Source of the DNA: Proteromonas lacertae
Taxonomy: Eukaryota > Sar > Bigyra > Opalinata > Proteromonadidae
Assembly (NCBI GenBank): GCA_002245135.1
Contig: NGBS01001161.1
Span: 124,001-188,000, forward strand
Direction: 5' to 3'
Length of the DNA: 64,000 bases
The translations under genes and the position numbers were made by a program. The notes under the pieces were generated by a model. It was not told the DNA's origin. It did not search any database and saw only the letters and a list, made by a program, of their open reading frames with translations. How positions within the stretch are numbered: position 1 is the first letter of the stretch; each line of letters opens with the position of its first letter. Of this stretch, positions 51,601 through 64,000 are shown piece by piece.

Positions 51601-54600
51601 AAACAGGTTGTACACTTAGAGATATGAACTTTACAAAAATTATTTCAGATAATATAACAGATATTATATTACAATTACAAGATTTGAAAGAAGATGATCA
51701 AATGTTAAATGTTTTCCCAGTATTAGGAGAAAAAGTAAATGAATTATTTAGGCAAATGAAATATTACAACATGACTCCTGATCTTTATCCATCTTTTTCA
51801 TTTGATACAACTAGATCCAGTATTACAGATATTGATATATGGGCTGGACGTAATTTTTATACTTCTTATACGCCAATAATACAGAATGAAGAGAATGATA
51901 TATTAGTTAAAACATTTGATACAGCCTTTGGTAATAGTGATGAATTATTAAATGAAGATACAATATGTTTATATAATTCATTTTCCTTTTTAAAATCAGC
52001 TTATGAACAAGCTAGTAATTATGATATTGAAGAGATCAAAAGACAATTGAATCAATTATCATTATCATTACCAATGGGAACAATGAAATTATCTGAAGAA
52101 ATGGTTCTTTCAAATATGTATAACTTTATACAAGTTAGAGCTGATGGATCATTTGCTAGATTAGGTGGAAGTGTATCTCCATTGACATTATCACCATTTT
52201 TAACATATGTATTTATATATATTTATATATTTATATATTTATCTATAGAGAACTGATGGAAAGAATCCTACTTGTCAATATGTTTCAAATTCAGACAATT
52301 ACTTGACGATTAATGTTGTTATAAATCCAGATGAAGAAAATGTCTTTTCTGTAATGAATATGTATATGATTAATAATAACAATTTGGATATTCGTTTGAA
52401 ATTAATGAAATATTATTGTGATGATGTAAATGCTACAAAATTTGAAGGAGAAGTTGCTATAACATCATGCAGCACTGAAATACAGACAAAGATGGTTGAT
52501 GATAATGATGAATTAATTTTATTCTCAATCATTAATAAAGACGAAGATATTTGTGATAATAGAATAATTAATCTAGGAACATATCCAAGTCAACGTATTA
52601 TACCATTCATTGCATATTTTGATTTATATTTCCAATCAAATATGATGGTTATTGTTGGTTTAAATTTTGAAGGAACTGTTGAAGAAGCTTTATTGAATGA
52701 TACAATTGTAAGTATGGGAGGATATTTATCCGGATTCTTAAGAGTAAATGAATCTAATGTAAATGAAACAAAAACTGCAATTGATAACTTTATATCTTCT
52801 TTTAAGTTAATAGCACCAGAAGGTGGAGTTATTATCAATCATTTAACAAATGTAGAATGTCATAAATATGTTTTTGAAGTATATGAGAGTATAATGAAAA
52901 CAGAATATGGTACTGTATATAATGCATCACATTCGTATAGAATAGTAACATGGGATAAAGAAATATTTACCACATTACCTGCTACAATGAGAGCTGGTCA
53001 TGCTGTTTATGCAAGTACACATTCTAATGAATACACTGCTCCAAATATTTACATATTGGGTATAAGCTTATTAGGTGAAGGATATTTAATGCCTCGTACT
53101 GAATCAAGATCAATTATTGCATATGAAATATTAGTCGAACAGTATATTGCTACTCAATCATTTACAAAAGATAAAATATATGAATATGTGAATAATAATC
53201 CATTGACTACATCATTTGGTGTAGTAAAGATATCGGCAGATGATACAACAATTGCATTTCCTATTACGTTATTAGCAGCTGATGAAAATGGTGTATTAGA
53301 TGTAGAACAAGTATTAACACAAGAATGGCCAGGTGAGAGTTTTAGACATCAATTTAATATTGTCAATTACACAATTTGTTCAAAAAAAGAAAATAGGAAA
53401 TATCAATATAAGTCATTTCCTGTAATTATTGTTCTGTCATATAATGGTGCATATAGTTTATTGTCTAAACCAATAGTTAATGGATATTTAGGAGCAATTG
53501 ATTTTATCAATTCTCAAGGTGGAATGAAAGGAGGAAGAATGATTACAGCTCAAATGATTAATGTAGATAATAGTGTAGATATAGTAAGAGAAGTATTAGA
53601 TAAAGCTGTAAATGAAACTCATACTAGAATCATATTAGGATTTTTACATTCTGGCACAAGAACTGGTGGTTTAGAACAACTTAGAGATAATGATTTATTG
53701 TTAATGTATCCATGGAGTTATGAAGGTTATGAATGTAGTGAAAATATTATTTATATGAATGCACCATTCACAGAATATACACCTGTTTTGTCATATATAT
53801 ATAGAAGTTTAAGTAATAAAATATTTATATTATACACTGATAATGAAAGAGGTACTTTAACATCCAAAATAGCTCAAGATGAATTTGAAAAGAGAGGTAT
53901 AAATGTAGTTAGAAGTTTAAGAATTCCTATTACACAATATCAAATGAGTATTATATTAAGTATTATAGTAAATGAAATGAAAGCTGGTGTAATTTTATCA
54001 TTGTTGGAAATGCAACCATCATTAGATTTCTTGACTGAATTGAAGAATAATGATTATGATTCATCAACATATCAAGTTGTTTCATTCAATATAGATTTAG
54101 AACAAATCTATGATCAAAATACTTTTAGAATATTTGATGGTCATTATTTTGTAAATGGTTTAGTAAAAGCTTTATTTAAACATTTAGACATATTTGATTT
54201 AGCTGAAAGTAAATATTCATTTGTTAAACAAGGAGTATTAGGTAATGCTGTATTATCTATATTAGCATTGAAGAAAGCTGTTGATAATGTAAATTTAACA
54301 GAAGAAACTGAAGAAAACCCAATTCCCTACACTTTTGAAGATTTGTTGTATAATTTACATAATGTAAATTTGAGTGGAATAATGGATGATGTCACAATTA
54401 ACAGTAATAATCAATTCTCTTTGTATTTCAATTTATTAAGAATTCGTTATAATGATTCAACTGAAACATTCAATCCTGAGGTAGTGTTTAATATTAGAAA
54501 AAAGAGCAATGTAAATCCATATGCGACTCAATATAATAATAATGGAAATATGTATTATTGTGAATTTGGTAAAAATGCTACAGTAAGAGGTGAAAAATTA

Positions 54601-57600
54601 AAAAGAGAAAGTAGAAATGTTGCTTTATTATATCCAATTAAAGGTTCAAATAGTGCATATGCTTTAACAGCTTTAGATGTAATGATTGGAGAAATTGATA
54701 CTTTAAATAATGAGAAGATATTAGGAAATATATCTCTAAATTATATTATTTATGATACATCTGATGTTAGTAAATATGACAGTATTGCTAAAAAGATATT
54801 AAATGATACATCCATTTTATTAGCCATAGGATGTACAAATAATATATGTAGAAGATCATTTTCGGAGAAATTTGGTAATAAAATAAACTTATGGTATCCA
54901 GCAAAATCAGAAGGTCAAGAATGTTATAAGAATGTTTTTTATACTGGATTAGTTCCATCTTCTTATGTGAAACAATTATCTTCATTTATAGATCAACATT
55001 CAGTAAGTACAAATGTTTTTATGATTGGTATAAATCAAGAAAGTGATAAAACATTGCATTCAATTATTAATAATGCATATAAGGACTTATATAATATGGT
55101 AGGTGATAGATATGTAACAACTGGTAAAGGCACATCTTACACTATTGCTGACTCAATCATTGAAAACTATAAAACAGGTTGTGTAATTATTAGTACTCTT
55201 GATTATGAAACTTCAATTGATTTTATTAATTATTTTGATGAATTAGTGTTTGAAAAGAATAAATATATTATATTAACCATCACACAAGATAGAGATATAA
55301 TTAAATCATTGACAATAAGTGGTAATGTTCAGAATTATATAAGTGGTTCTTTTTTTGATGAAGTTAATCCACAATGTGATTATCTAAAATCAGTTAAAGC
55401 TCATTATGGTAGTATAGTAACCAATGAATTAGCTCATAGTTCATATTTAGCTTTAAGATTCTGGGCAAAGTCTCAAAATCCATTATATCCATTGTATAAT
55501 TCACAAATTGTTGGATGCACAGGAACTAGTATAATGTTTACAGATAATCATGTTTCATTGCCATTTTATATAATGCAAATTCGTAAAGATAATACATTAA
55601 ATACAGAGTATAGTCAAACAAGAATACAAGAACCATTAGCATGGAGTTGGGATCTTGATACAACTGCTGGATTGATATGTGATTGGTCAGATGAAAAAAT
55701 TGGTGCTAGTTATCCAGTAGATACATTTGAAGTAGTTGCTGCATTTGCTACTACTGGTTTATATAGAGAAACTGATATGTATGCAATGAACATCTTTGAA
55801 ACAATATTTGATGATTTAAATAACAATGAACAAGGATTATTAAAGACTAGAGTTACTGTACAATCTTATGATTATAGATCTGATGATATAATGTGTATTG
55901 ATTTATTAACAAACTACTTAGAAAGAGTTACAAAAGGAAAGGGAGTAATATTCTCTAGTGCAACAGGTATTTGTGTTAAAGCTATTGCTAGTTTACTGTT
56001 GGATAAAGATATTCCATTATTCCAAGTTAGTTATACAGGTGGTGAAGCATGTTATGATAATGTATTTTATATGTTAAAAGAACCAAGTTTCGCTGGTAAA
56101 GTAGTTGATTTTATGGTAAAAGCTGAAAATCCACAGTCATTAGATGCATGTTTGATTATGCCAAGTGTTGGTGCAGGAATAGATTATTATAATTATTTCG
56201 TACTTTATTTTGATTTTATTGGAGTTAATTTATTATATAGTATTAATCCAGTATCATTTGGTGAGAATACAATGAAAGAAGCAATGAAGACTATGCTAGT
56301 AAAAGCTCCTAATGGTTGTTACATTTATTATATTGGTCCACCTGATATTCATCAAATGATTGATGAAGCACTTGATGCTGAGAAAGTAGATAGATTAAAA
56401 TATCAAATCATTTCATTCTCAACAGGACCTGCTGTAGCAGTAAAAGGTGTGAAACCATTCTATTCTGCTTCAGTTTACTTTACTAACTTAGATAATGAAG
56501 CAAATAGAGAATTAAAAAGTACTGTATTGTCTGTAACAAACTATGCAACAGAAGTAATGTACACTTCTTATATTGCAGGTCATTTCTATATAAATGCTGT
56601 TAAAAATGCATCATCAACAAGTGTAATCGAGATCAAGAAGCATATCTATGATTTAGAATATGATTCACCAAGCGGAGGTATAATATCAATGGATAAGAGT
56701 AATTATATGAAACAGTATGTATTATTTGGTATTATGAAAGAAAATGATCCAGAAAATGGATTTGATTTATTATATAGATCGGAGACAGTTTATACACCTC
56801 AACCTTATAAATCATTAATAAATAAAGAGAATTATATTTGTAATTTTAAGAATGAAGATATTGGTGATCATTATATGGAAACCTCAATTATTGTTGGAAT
56901 TATTACATCATTTTCTGGTCTATTCAATACTACGGAAAGAGCTATTATGCAAGGAATAATTAAAGCAATAGAAGAAATAAATGATGATGGTGGTTTAATT
57001 GGTAAAAAAATATCAGTTTATATTAGAGATGCTAAATCTAATATTGAATTATATAAGAAATATGCCAAGGAATATACAAGATTGGAAGAAGTAAAATTTG
57101 TATTCGGTGGTGGTAGAGCTGAAATAAAAGATGCATTAACTCCATACTTTGAAGAAGGAAAGAAATTATTCTTTTATGGTGGTTTATCTAACTCTGAAGT
57201 ATGTCCACAATATGTATTAACAATTCAAATTGCAGTAAATCAAATAGTAAATACAATATGGAAACACATATTACCTGTTACTAAGAATGTATATGTTATT
57301 CAAGGTTCAACAGATTGGGAAATTCAACTTGCTAGAGAAACACAAGTATTAGCTGAGGCTCTTCAACTAAATTGTCATGTTTTTAATTTGATAACTTTAA
57401 TGGAATCACCAGAAGTTCCAGAAGAATTTGATATTAATAATTTGGATAAGTCTTCAGTAGTAGTATTGGCTGTATCTGAAGATAATAATATTGATGTATT
57501 TTCATGGATTTGTAAACATGAAATTGATATGACAAAGACTTATGTAGTTGCAACATCGTTGGATAGATATTTAATGCAGAATATACCAGCACAATGTTTA

Positions 57601-60211
57601 AAAGGTGCTTATATGATTACTACATTTATCAAGGAAATGGGTTTAGAGGAGTCTAATAGTGATACATATTTAGAATCTGCAAAAGAATTTGTAAGTGCAA
57701 TGAAGAATTCATATGGTGATGAAGTTATTATAACAGCTGCAATGGAAAGTGGATATATTGCTGTAAAGTTATGGGCTGATGTAATTTCATCTTATACATT
57801 ATCGTTCGATACTGATGTAATAAGAAATGCATTATATGGTTATACATTTACTGTTCCATCTGGTACAATTGAAATAAATAATTCAGGTTATTCTAATAGA
57901 ATTGTATTTTTATGTGAAATAGCTGAAGATAAATCAATCAGAGTTGTAGAATATGCTTCAAATCCAGAGTTAGCTCAAGCTTGGATTCAAGATTATCCAG
58001 AAAATTCTGGTTATATTTGTGATTGGACAGTTGGAGAGAGAAGATATAGACCTCCATCCTTAAAAGTAGTATTCTTCCATGAAACAACAGCTAATCAACA
58101 ACAACAAATTAACGCAATGATTGTAGAACATTCATTGGTATTAGAGCTTAATACAAATGGAATAAATGGCTATCTGATTGTTCCTAAATATGTATTTGCA
58201 GGTTCAACAGCAGAATTTAAGAACCAAACTGCTCAATTTTTAAATGATGATGAAGTTGTTGCATTCTTTGGATGTACAACGGCCATGTGTGAAGAAAATG
58301 CATTAGAAGCTGCAGCTAAAACACAAAAGTTATATTTATATTATGGTTTTACAGAAGGAAAGAGTTGTTATCCATATCGATTAGCTGTAGGTACAACAGC
58401 ATCACAAAGATTCTTATCTGCTGAACAATACATTTATAAACAAGGAATTAAAACATTAATATTTGTATCTGATGATAGTGATTTAATGCAAGTGATATGG
58501 GAGACTGACAGTTATTATGTCAAGGATCATTATGCTGAAAATAAACAGACAATCTCTCGAATGACAATAACAGAAGAATCTGATATGTCTCAAGTTATTA
58601 GTAATATATTGAATAAAAAGGAAGAAGATGATAGTGGAAGAATTGCATTATTATATTATCTAACAGGTAGCTTAAGTTTGAAATTTATTCAGACTTATTT
58701 AGATAATTCAATCAACAGTCGTGAGGTATTAATTACTTTTATGAATTTCGCTGATTCTGATTATACTGATGCATTATTATCTGAGATTTACGGTTCTTTA
58801 GTTGTATTAGGTTATGAAGAATCATTATCAACATCTATTTCACAGTCATTTGTTAGTGATGCTAAAGGTTATTTAGGTGTTAATACTGATGTAAATGATA
58901 ATATTGAAGCTATAAAAGACGCATTTACATTATGGGAACAATTATATACAACTGCTATTACTGATTCTGGTAAAATAATACCTCCATTAAGATATATGCA
59001 ATTGACTAGTATTGGATTGGAAATAGATGTTCCTTCTGGTGTTCTTCAAGTCACTGAATCATTATATGTATCTAGAAATTCTTATGTGTTTGAGATTAAT
59101 CGTAATGCTAAGTTTATTCAGTTATTCCCAACAAGAGGTTCAAATGCAATATTTGAGCCTGAACCATATCCTGAAGGTTTACCAAACGAATGTAAATATG
59201 GTAAAAATCAAGTGTTTTACAAGTATAGTGATGGTATTCTAGGTGTAAGTTATGCATTAATGGGTTTGTCAATGTTAGTAGCTTTAACTTCATTAGTGAT
59301 TTGTAATTGTTCATAGTAGACAAAGTATAATAAAAACATTTGGTAGATCTCATAATATATTTAGTGCAATTTCATTGTTGTTTTTATCAATCTCTTCTAT
59401 ACCTATTACACTCTATCCTTCCTCTGAAAATAGTGTTTGTATTACTAGAGTAGTGCTTTTAGGTTTAGCTGTAAAAGGTTTAATTGGTGAACTATTAGCA
59501 ACTGAAACAAAATTATATAGAAAGAGAAAAATAAAAGGATCAATTCGTAAAACTAAAATTACTATAATTAGAATACTTAGTTGGTGGCTTGGATTTATAA
59601 TATTTGAAGCGATATTATTAATAATATGGTTTACAGTTGAACCTAATGAATATGCTGGTGCTTATAGTGTTTCAAATAGTGATTATTTCAATGAAGTAAC
59701 AATAAGAGAATGTCAATTTTCAACAGCATTTGTTTCAATAGAATTGATTACTGATTTCTTACCTGTTTTGCTATTAGTTTTAATGTCTTATACAACAAAG
59801 AATTTAGCAAATGAACATAATGATTCAATAGGAATGTTTATATCAACTATTGTGATATTAGTACTTGGTGCAATTATGGTATTATTAGATTTTAATGTAA
59901 GTTCTGAACCAGATTCAGTATTGTTATTAAGATCTATGGGTATTCATTTAACCGTTATTATCTTATGTGTGTTACAGTTTGGTTTGAAGTTGGTTAGTTT
60001 CTATGTTAATGAAGATGCTAGAAATATTACATCAAGTGGTTCTGCTGGTGGAGCTGTTTCATTAGGTGCTACTGGTAATAGCTCAACTCATGGCTCATCA
60101 CATAAATCATTGTCGAGTATGTCATTTACTACAAATAAGACAAGAACATTTACTACTCAGACTAAGACACAAATGTCTAAATTTGCTACATTAACTAAAC
60201 AACATAATTAA
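48646..60211 (+). CDS. Giant class C GPCR-like receptor with nine tandem Venus-flytrap domains
   Basis: About 3790 residues in six exons (introns 33-45 nt, at 49046, 49967, 50643, 51536 and about 52206). A signal peptide (LSIIIFIFTLHVTLCA) leads nine repeats of about 390 residues, each a type-1 periplasmic-binding domain like bacterial UrtA/AmiC (Peripla_BP_5/6). Each has the hydrophobic-P/EG-C-N signature, for example INLWYPAKSEGQECYKNVFY, LLLMYPWSYEGYECSENIIY and IPLFQVSYTGGEACYDNVFY, and closes with a Cys-aromatic linker (ICDWSDE, ICNFKNED, ICDWTVGE, YCEFGKN). Domain edges lie near 49820, 51070, 52270, 53380, 54560, 55680, 56840, 58015 and 59195. Next comes a seven-helix class C (7tm_3) module (59235-60030) and a Ser/Thr-rich cytosolic tail. 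The frame breaks at about 59311 after helix 1; dropping one T restores it. Likely a small-molecule surface receptor; ligand unknown. Confidence 0.88.
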
Positions 60212-60223
60212 TTAATATATATT

Positions 60224-60224
<1 letters not shown>

Positions 60225-60255
<31 letters not shown>
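60225..60255 (+). repeat. (ATT)n microsatellite
   Basis: About ten TAT/ATT triplets just after the receptor stop codon, in its 3' flank. Confidence 0.85.
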
Positions 60256-60370
60256 GTCATATATTGACTAATTTTATCTATTAATTTGTTGTTGGGCTTA
60301 TTTTGAAAAGAAAAATTTTGAAAAAAAGTCAAGCCATAATCAAATCTCTATTTTTGTCGTTTTTTATGTT

Positions 60371-62554
60371 ATGATTGGAATAGATCCAAAAAGACATGAA
60401 AAATTATCATTAGAAGAGTATTATATCATATATTAATTCATTAGACTTCAAAGATATGATAAATATATTGATTGTACCTTTAATAAGACAGCTAAAGGAA
60501 GTAGAAGCAGTAGAATCTAACTATGAAGTCAAATGGACTGTTAAACAACCTCCTCCACCAAGAGAACCTGTTAAAATAGAAGCTGCTGAGAATCCTTTCA
60601 ATTACAAAGAAGTGAAAGAAAAACCAAACCCAAGTATATTAATATCAGATGAAGAACTGGAAAGAGAAAAGAGTATCGCTATTTTAGATATGAGATGGAA
60701 TGAAGAGGGTTTAACAGATCCAGGAACAAAAGCGCTTGATGAAATCAGAAAAAGAATAGCAAATGAACCACCAGAAGAACCAAAAGTATAATAATAGCAT
60801 ATTATTTTATTAATTATAGAGAGAACATAAGCATTATCCGCCACCTGGTACATATAAGAATATAAGCAGATTAGCCAAGTTATTAGCCGAAAGACGAAGA
60901 CTACTAGAAGAAGAGGAAAGAAGAAGATTGGAAAGAGAAAGAATGAGATCAAGAAAATATCCACACTTTCCATTTGGATTGATTAAAAACATAGATTGTC
61001 AAATATCTTATTTAATCGACAAAATATCAGTGTGTTTTGGTGTATTGCATAATACAATTTTAGATAGAGAATATTTTATGAATCATATTGGACCAGTTTT
61101 AGCATATTATTCTAATGCTTCTTATACAAAGAATCAATTGAAATATGTGTCAAAGACAATGTGGGAAAGATTAGCATGTAATGAACCAACAGTAGGAGCC
61201 TATGAATTTCAACAGTTTTTATTATTATATTTTGTATATATATATAATATATATAATATTAATATAATAGTTGGATATGTATCCCAATTATGGTGTTGAT
61301 GATTTTTGTACTGTTTTGAATAAGTTTAGATATTATATGGATAATAGACATAATGTAACAAGTTATGCATTTGGTCATCATACAAGTGATAGACAATATA
61401 AACCTAAACATGAATTCTTGATTAATTCACCAAGAGGATATACAGAAACAACAGCACAATTTGTAGATCCTTATGGTATATATATATATATATATATATT
61501 GTTATTATTGTTATATATATAGATAATCCACCACCTGGTCCTACAGATTACCAATCAATTGATAAACCAGATATAACTGTATTCCTTATATTTATTTATT
61601 TATCTATTATTATTAGAAAACATCAATTGCATATACATTAAAGGGAAAGGGAAGAGATTATTTTGCCACAATAACTGAAAAATCTTGTACACCAGGACCA
61701 ATATATAATTTACCTGAACCAATGGAGAAATCATTAACATCTAGATCAAAACCACCTCCAGTATATCACGAGAAAAGTATAATAATTATAATACTACAAA
61801 TTAGAATCAAAATATCCAAAATGGACAAAAGATTCATCATATCAATCTCTTGTTTCACGCCATAATTATTATACAAATAATGAAAGTATTGTTGTTGTGA
61901 TTGTTATTTAATAATATATAGAAAATGATCCACCAGATGATGTAGAAACATGTTTTCATTGTGATAAATATAATACTCTGTTTGAAGCAAATCATCCATC
62001 AATGAGTAATCCAGATGATAAACCATCCATATTTTCTATGCCTAAACCATTGAGATTGACAGAATCTGAACCAATTTTGAAGAAATTAGAGAGAAGAGAG
62101 TTGAAGTTAATACAGGAAGATCATTATCCTCTTAAAGATTTAGATAATACACAGAATGAGACAGTTAGACTTCTACTAGAAGAAAATGCTGAATCAAATA
62201 TCCCTTTTTGTTATTTTTAATGATTTATATTTTTTCTTAATAACATTCTACTAGCTAGATATAAAGAAAGGTACAATAAACCATATATTCCAACATTAGC
62301 ATTGTCATCTAGATCATTAAATATGAAATTAGCGCAAGAGAAAAAGAAAGAATTTGATGTATATTTTAATTGTATATTTTTACATAGAAAAGTGTTACAA
62401 TGAAGAGGTCAAAAGTATTACTATCATTTTATTATTATTTTTTTAGAGTAACTACATGGAGCCTATTGTTGGTAATAAGAAAAAGACGATAGAAGAGATA
62501 GTTGAAGAGAGAAATCTTCAAAAAATGGAGCTAAGTACGCAACAGATGTGTTAA
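60371..62554 (+). CDS. PGP-repeat (SHIPPO/ODF3-like) axonemal-type protein
   Basis: A gene of about ten exons with introns of roughly 27-60 nt, about 590 residues. Pro-Gly-Pro-containing motifs typical of sperm-tail PG-rich repeats appear as PPPGTYK (60838), PPPGPTDYQS (61530) and TPGPIYNLPEP (61690). Between the first and second lies a helical region with a basic Arg/Glu stretch (LLAERRRLLEEEERRR) and an EF-hand-like or globular part (GPVLAYYSNASYTKNQLKYV). The C-terminal part is charged coil. Such proteins associate with axonemal microtubules, which fits the flagellar genes in this window. A plus-one frame change near 60490 (GCTAAAGGAAG; AAA to AA) is needed to join KTAK to EVEAVESNYEV. Several exon edges are my own splice calls. 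Confidence 0.65.
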
Positions 62555-62667
62555 AATAGTGTGATACAATATAATTATTTAATTATTTATGCGCATGTAT
62601 TATTTACCCTAATCAACAATAATATTAATCTAATTGCATATAAATATTCTATCCTAATCTTTTATCA

Positions 62668-62931
62668 CTAAAATATATCATCTTCAGGTTCACCCGTAGG
62701 AGTAAGATATCTAAATCCGTCTTCGTCTACACTTTCTTCAGGCATTGGAGAGGATATGTTTTGATTCCTTGTGACATTTGTCTTATTTGTTTTAGTCTTT
62801 TTTAGAGATTTTTTCTGGTGTTGCTCTATTATTTTGTCTACACCTTTGGCAAATTGAATTTGTAGAGACCTACAATGAATAAACAAATACTTTTAATACT
62901 CAGCATCTAAAAGAGTGTTGATGTTAGACAT
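62668..62931 (-). CDS. Small conserved-looking protein, function unknown
   Basis: Two exons joined by a 30-nt intron (62870-62899) give MSNINTLLDAESLQIQFAKG and on to VDKIIEQHQKKSLKK, a Ser/Thr/Asn-rich linker and an acidic C-terminus ending GEPEDDIF, about 77 residues in total. The join is exact in phase and produces a continuous amphipathic helix, which supports reality. I do not recognise the family. The short length, N-terminal helix and acidic tail could suit an adaptor or a subunit of a larger complex. Confidence 0.5.
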
Positions 62932-63189
62932 AAATATGTATGTTACAGAGATAGAGAACCTATCTTAAAAATAAGAATAAAGAATAACAAAATGATTGGT
63001 CAAATTCATTTTAAATCAAGCCAAGCATTAAAACGAATAAATTGATTAAATCATCTATTCTTCTTTGAATCGAATAAAATACATTCATAAAACATTATTA
63101 ATTGATAATCTTAAATCAATACTCATAATAAATACTTATCAATAAACAATAAAATAAAAACAATAAATAAATAATAATATAATCTTATT
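62932..63189. other. Intergenic between two minus-strand genes
   Basis: About 258 AT-rich nt holding the promoter of the small gene and the 3' flank of eIF4A-III. AAAACGA at 63030-63036 loosely resembles the recurrent element. Confidence 0.4.
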
Positions 63190-64000
63190 CTACACAAATT
63201 CAGAAACATTCATTGGCATTTCATCAATTTCAGTTCCATAATACTGTTCAATATCAGCCAATACTTTCAAATCTTCATTAGTAGCAAAATTAATAGCAAC
63301 ACCTTTTCTACCAAATCTACCACTTCTACCTATTCTATGTATATATAATTCTCTACTACTTGGTAAATCATAATTAATAACTAAAGATACTTGTTGTACA
63401 TCTAAACCTCTCCCCCATACATCTGTTGCTATTAACACTCTACTTTCACCTCCTCTGAATTTTATCATTATTTCATCACGTTCATTTTGAGGCATTCCTC
63501 CATGCATTGTACAAACTGTGAAATTAGCTTCTCTCATCTTTTCTCCTAGCCATTCTACCTTTCTTTTGGTATTACAGAATATTACAGCTTGTGTTATCGT
63601 TAATGTATCATATAGATCACATAATGTATCAAATTTCCATTCTTCTTTTTCTACACTTACGAAATATTGTTTTATTCCATCCAATGTTAATTCATCACGT
63701 TTTACTAATACTTTCACTGGATTATTCATGAAATTATTGGTGATTTCTAATACTTCATTTGGTAATGTTGCTGATACTAATACTACTTGTGTATGTGGAG
63801 GTAAATATCGATATATATCATATATATGATCTTTAAATCCTTCATTTAACATCTCATCTGCTTCATCTAATACTAACATCTTTATATTCCTTGTTCGAAG
63901 GTTTCTTCTTTTAATCATATCAAATACACGACCAGGAGTACCTGATACTACATGTACACCACGATCTAAGGTACGAATATCATCAGCAAGACTTTTACCA
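63190..64000 (-). CDS. EIF4A3: DEAD-box helicase eIF4A-III, C-terminal part (runs off right edge)
   Basis: About 270 residues from the right edge to the stop at 63190. The frame is open through position 64000 and begins inside RecA domain 1 at [20 protein letters not shown]. Motifs: TPGRVFD (Ib), DEAD box [16 protein letters not shown] (III), then domain 2 with [13 protein letters not shown] (IV), TDVWGRGLD (V) and [11 protein letters not shown] (VI). The sequence around [19 protein letters not shown] and the C-terminus [11 protein letters not shown] matches eIF4A-III/FAL1 rather than translation eIF4A. It is the core of the exon junction complex in splicing eukaryotes and also acts in rRNA processing. 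Motif V has Gly where Ala is usual (WARGLD). No intron in the visible part. Confidence 0.95.
   Translation of the reverse strand, partial: GKSLADDIRTLDRGVHVVSGTPGRVFDMIKRRNLRTRNIKMLVLDEADEMLNEGFKDHIYDIYRYLPPHTQVVLVSATLPNEVLEITNNFMNNPVKVLVKRDELTLDGIKQYFVSVEKEEWKFDTLCDLYDTLTITQAVIFCNTKRKVEWLGEKMREANFTVCTMHGGMPQNERDEIMIKFRGGESRVLIATDVWGRGLDVQQVSLVINYDLPSSRELYIHRIGRSGRFGRKGVAINFATNEDLKVLADIEQYYGTEIDEMPMNVSEFV

Noticed and set aside
59303-59319. A 14- or 17-nt mini-intron joining the receptor halves
   Set aside because: Removing either GT-AG segment gives an in-frame stop or the wrong frame.

Overview
The window is nuclear DNA from a flagellated, very AT-rich single-celled eukaryote. Evidence for this: spliceosomal GT-AG introns, most only about 27-45 nt long (many 30-31 nt), the standard genetic code (TAA, TAG and TGA all end genes), an axonemal dynein heavy chain, a kinesin-14, centrins and a PGP-repeat axonemal-type protein. 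I cannot name the species. Introns near 31 nt recall Blastocystis and its opalinate stramenopile relatives, and a bacterial-type iron-siderophore-binding ectodomain recalls diatoms, but neither is decisive. I saw no rRNA, tRNA, CRISPR array, transposon or virus-like element.

Layout, left to right: the 5' part of an ABCA transporter (-), an intronless NhaC-type Na+/H+ antiporter (-), an M1 aminopeptidase (+), a RING-like plus OTU ubiquitin protein (+), a membrane-anchored siderophore-binding-like protein with a TSP1 module (+), an ankyrin-WW-kinesin-14 (+), a centrin (-), a full ABCA transporter (+), a neutral-sphingomyelinase-like enzyme (+), a coiled-coil FYVE-like protein (-), an acyl-CoA carboxylase carboxyltransferase (-), a second, almost identical centrin (+), a coiled-coil protein of unknown role (+), an SPX-only protein (-), a RanBP2-finger CCR4/Angel-type nuclease (+), a ZNHIT2-like protein (+), an acylation-motif coiled-coil protein with a 139-bp tandem repeat (+), a 12-kb dynein heavy chain (+), GlcNAc-6-phosphate deacetylase (+), an 11.6-kb giant class C receptor (+), a PGP-repeat protein (+), a small unknown gene (-) and the 3' part of eIF4A-III (-). 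Genes are tightly packed, with about 50-650 nt between them.

Themes. (1) Flagellum and centriole: dynein, kinesin-14, two centrins, PGP protein. (2) Surface sensing and uptake built from bacterial-type binding folds: the receptor has nine tandem type-1 periplasmic-binding (Venus-flytrap, UrtA/AmiC-like) domains before a seven-helix class C module, and the siderophore-binding-like protein is a separate type I membrane protein. (3) Membrane lipid and ion transport: two ABCA genes, NhaC, sphingomyelinase.

The best candidate for something undescribed is the nine-flytrap receptor. Also notable: the inverted centrin pair, which is nearly identical across coding sequence and an intron but not outside them; a CCGTT/AACGG motif close upstream of many start codons; and a dozen or so frame breaks, nearly all of which vanish if one homopolymer is shortened by a single base. 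The last point looks like homopolymer miscalling, though a biological explanation is not excluded.
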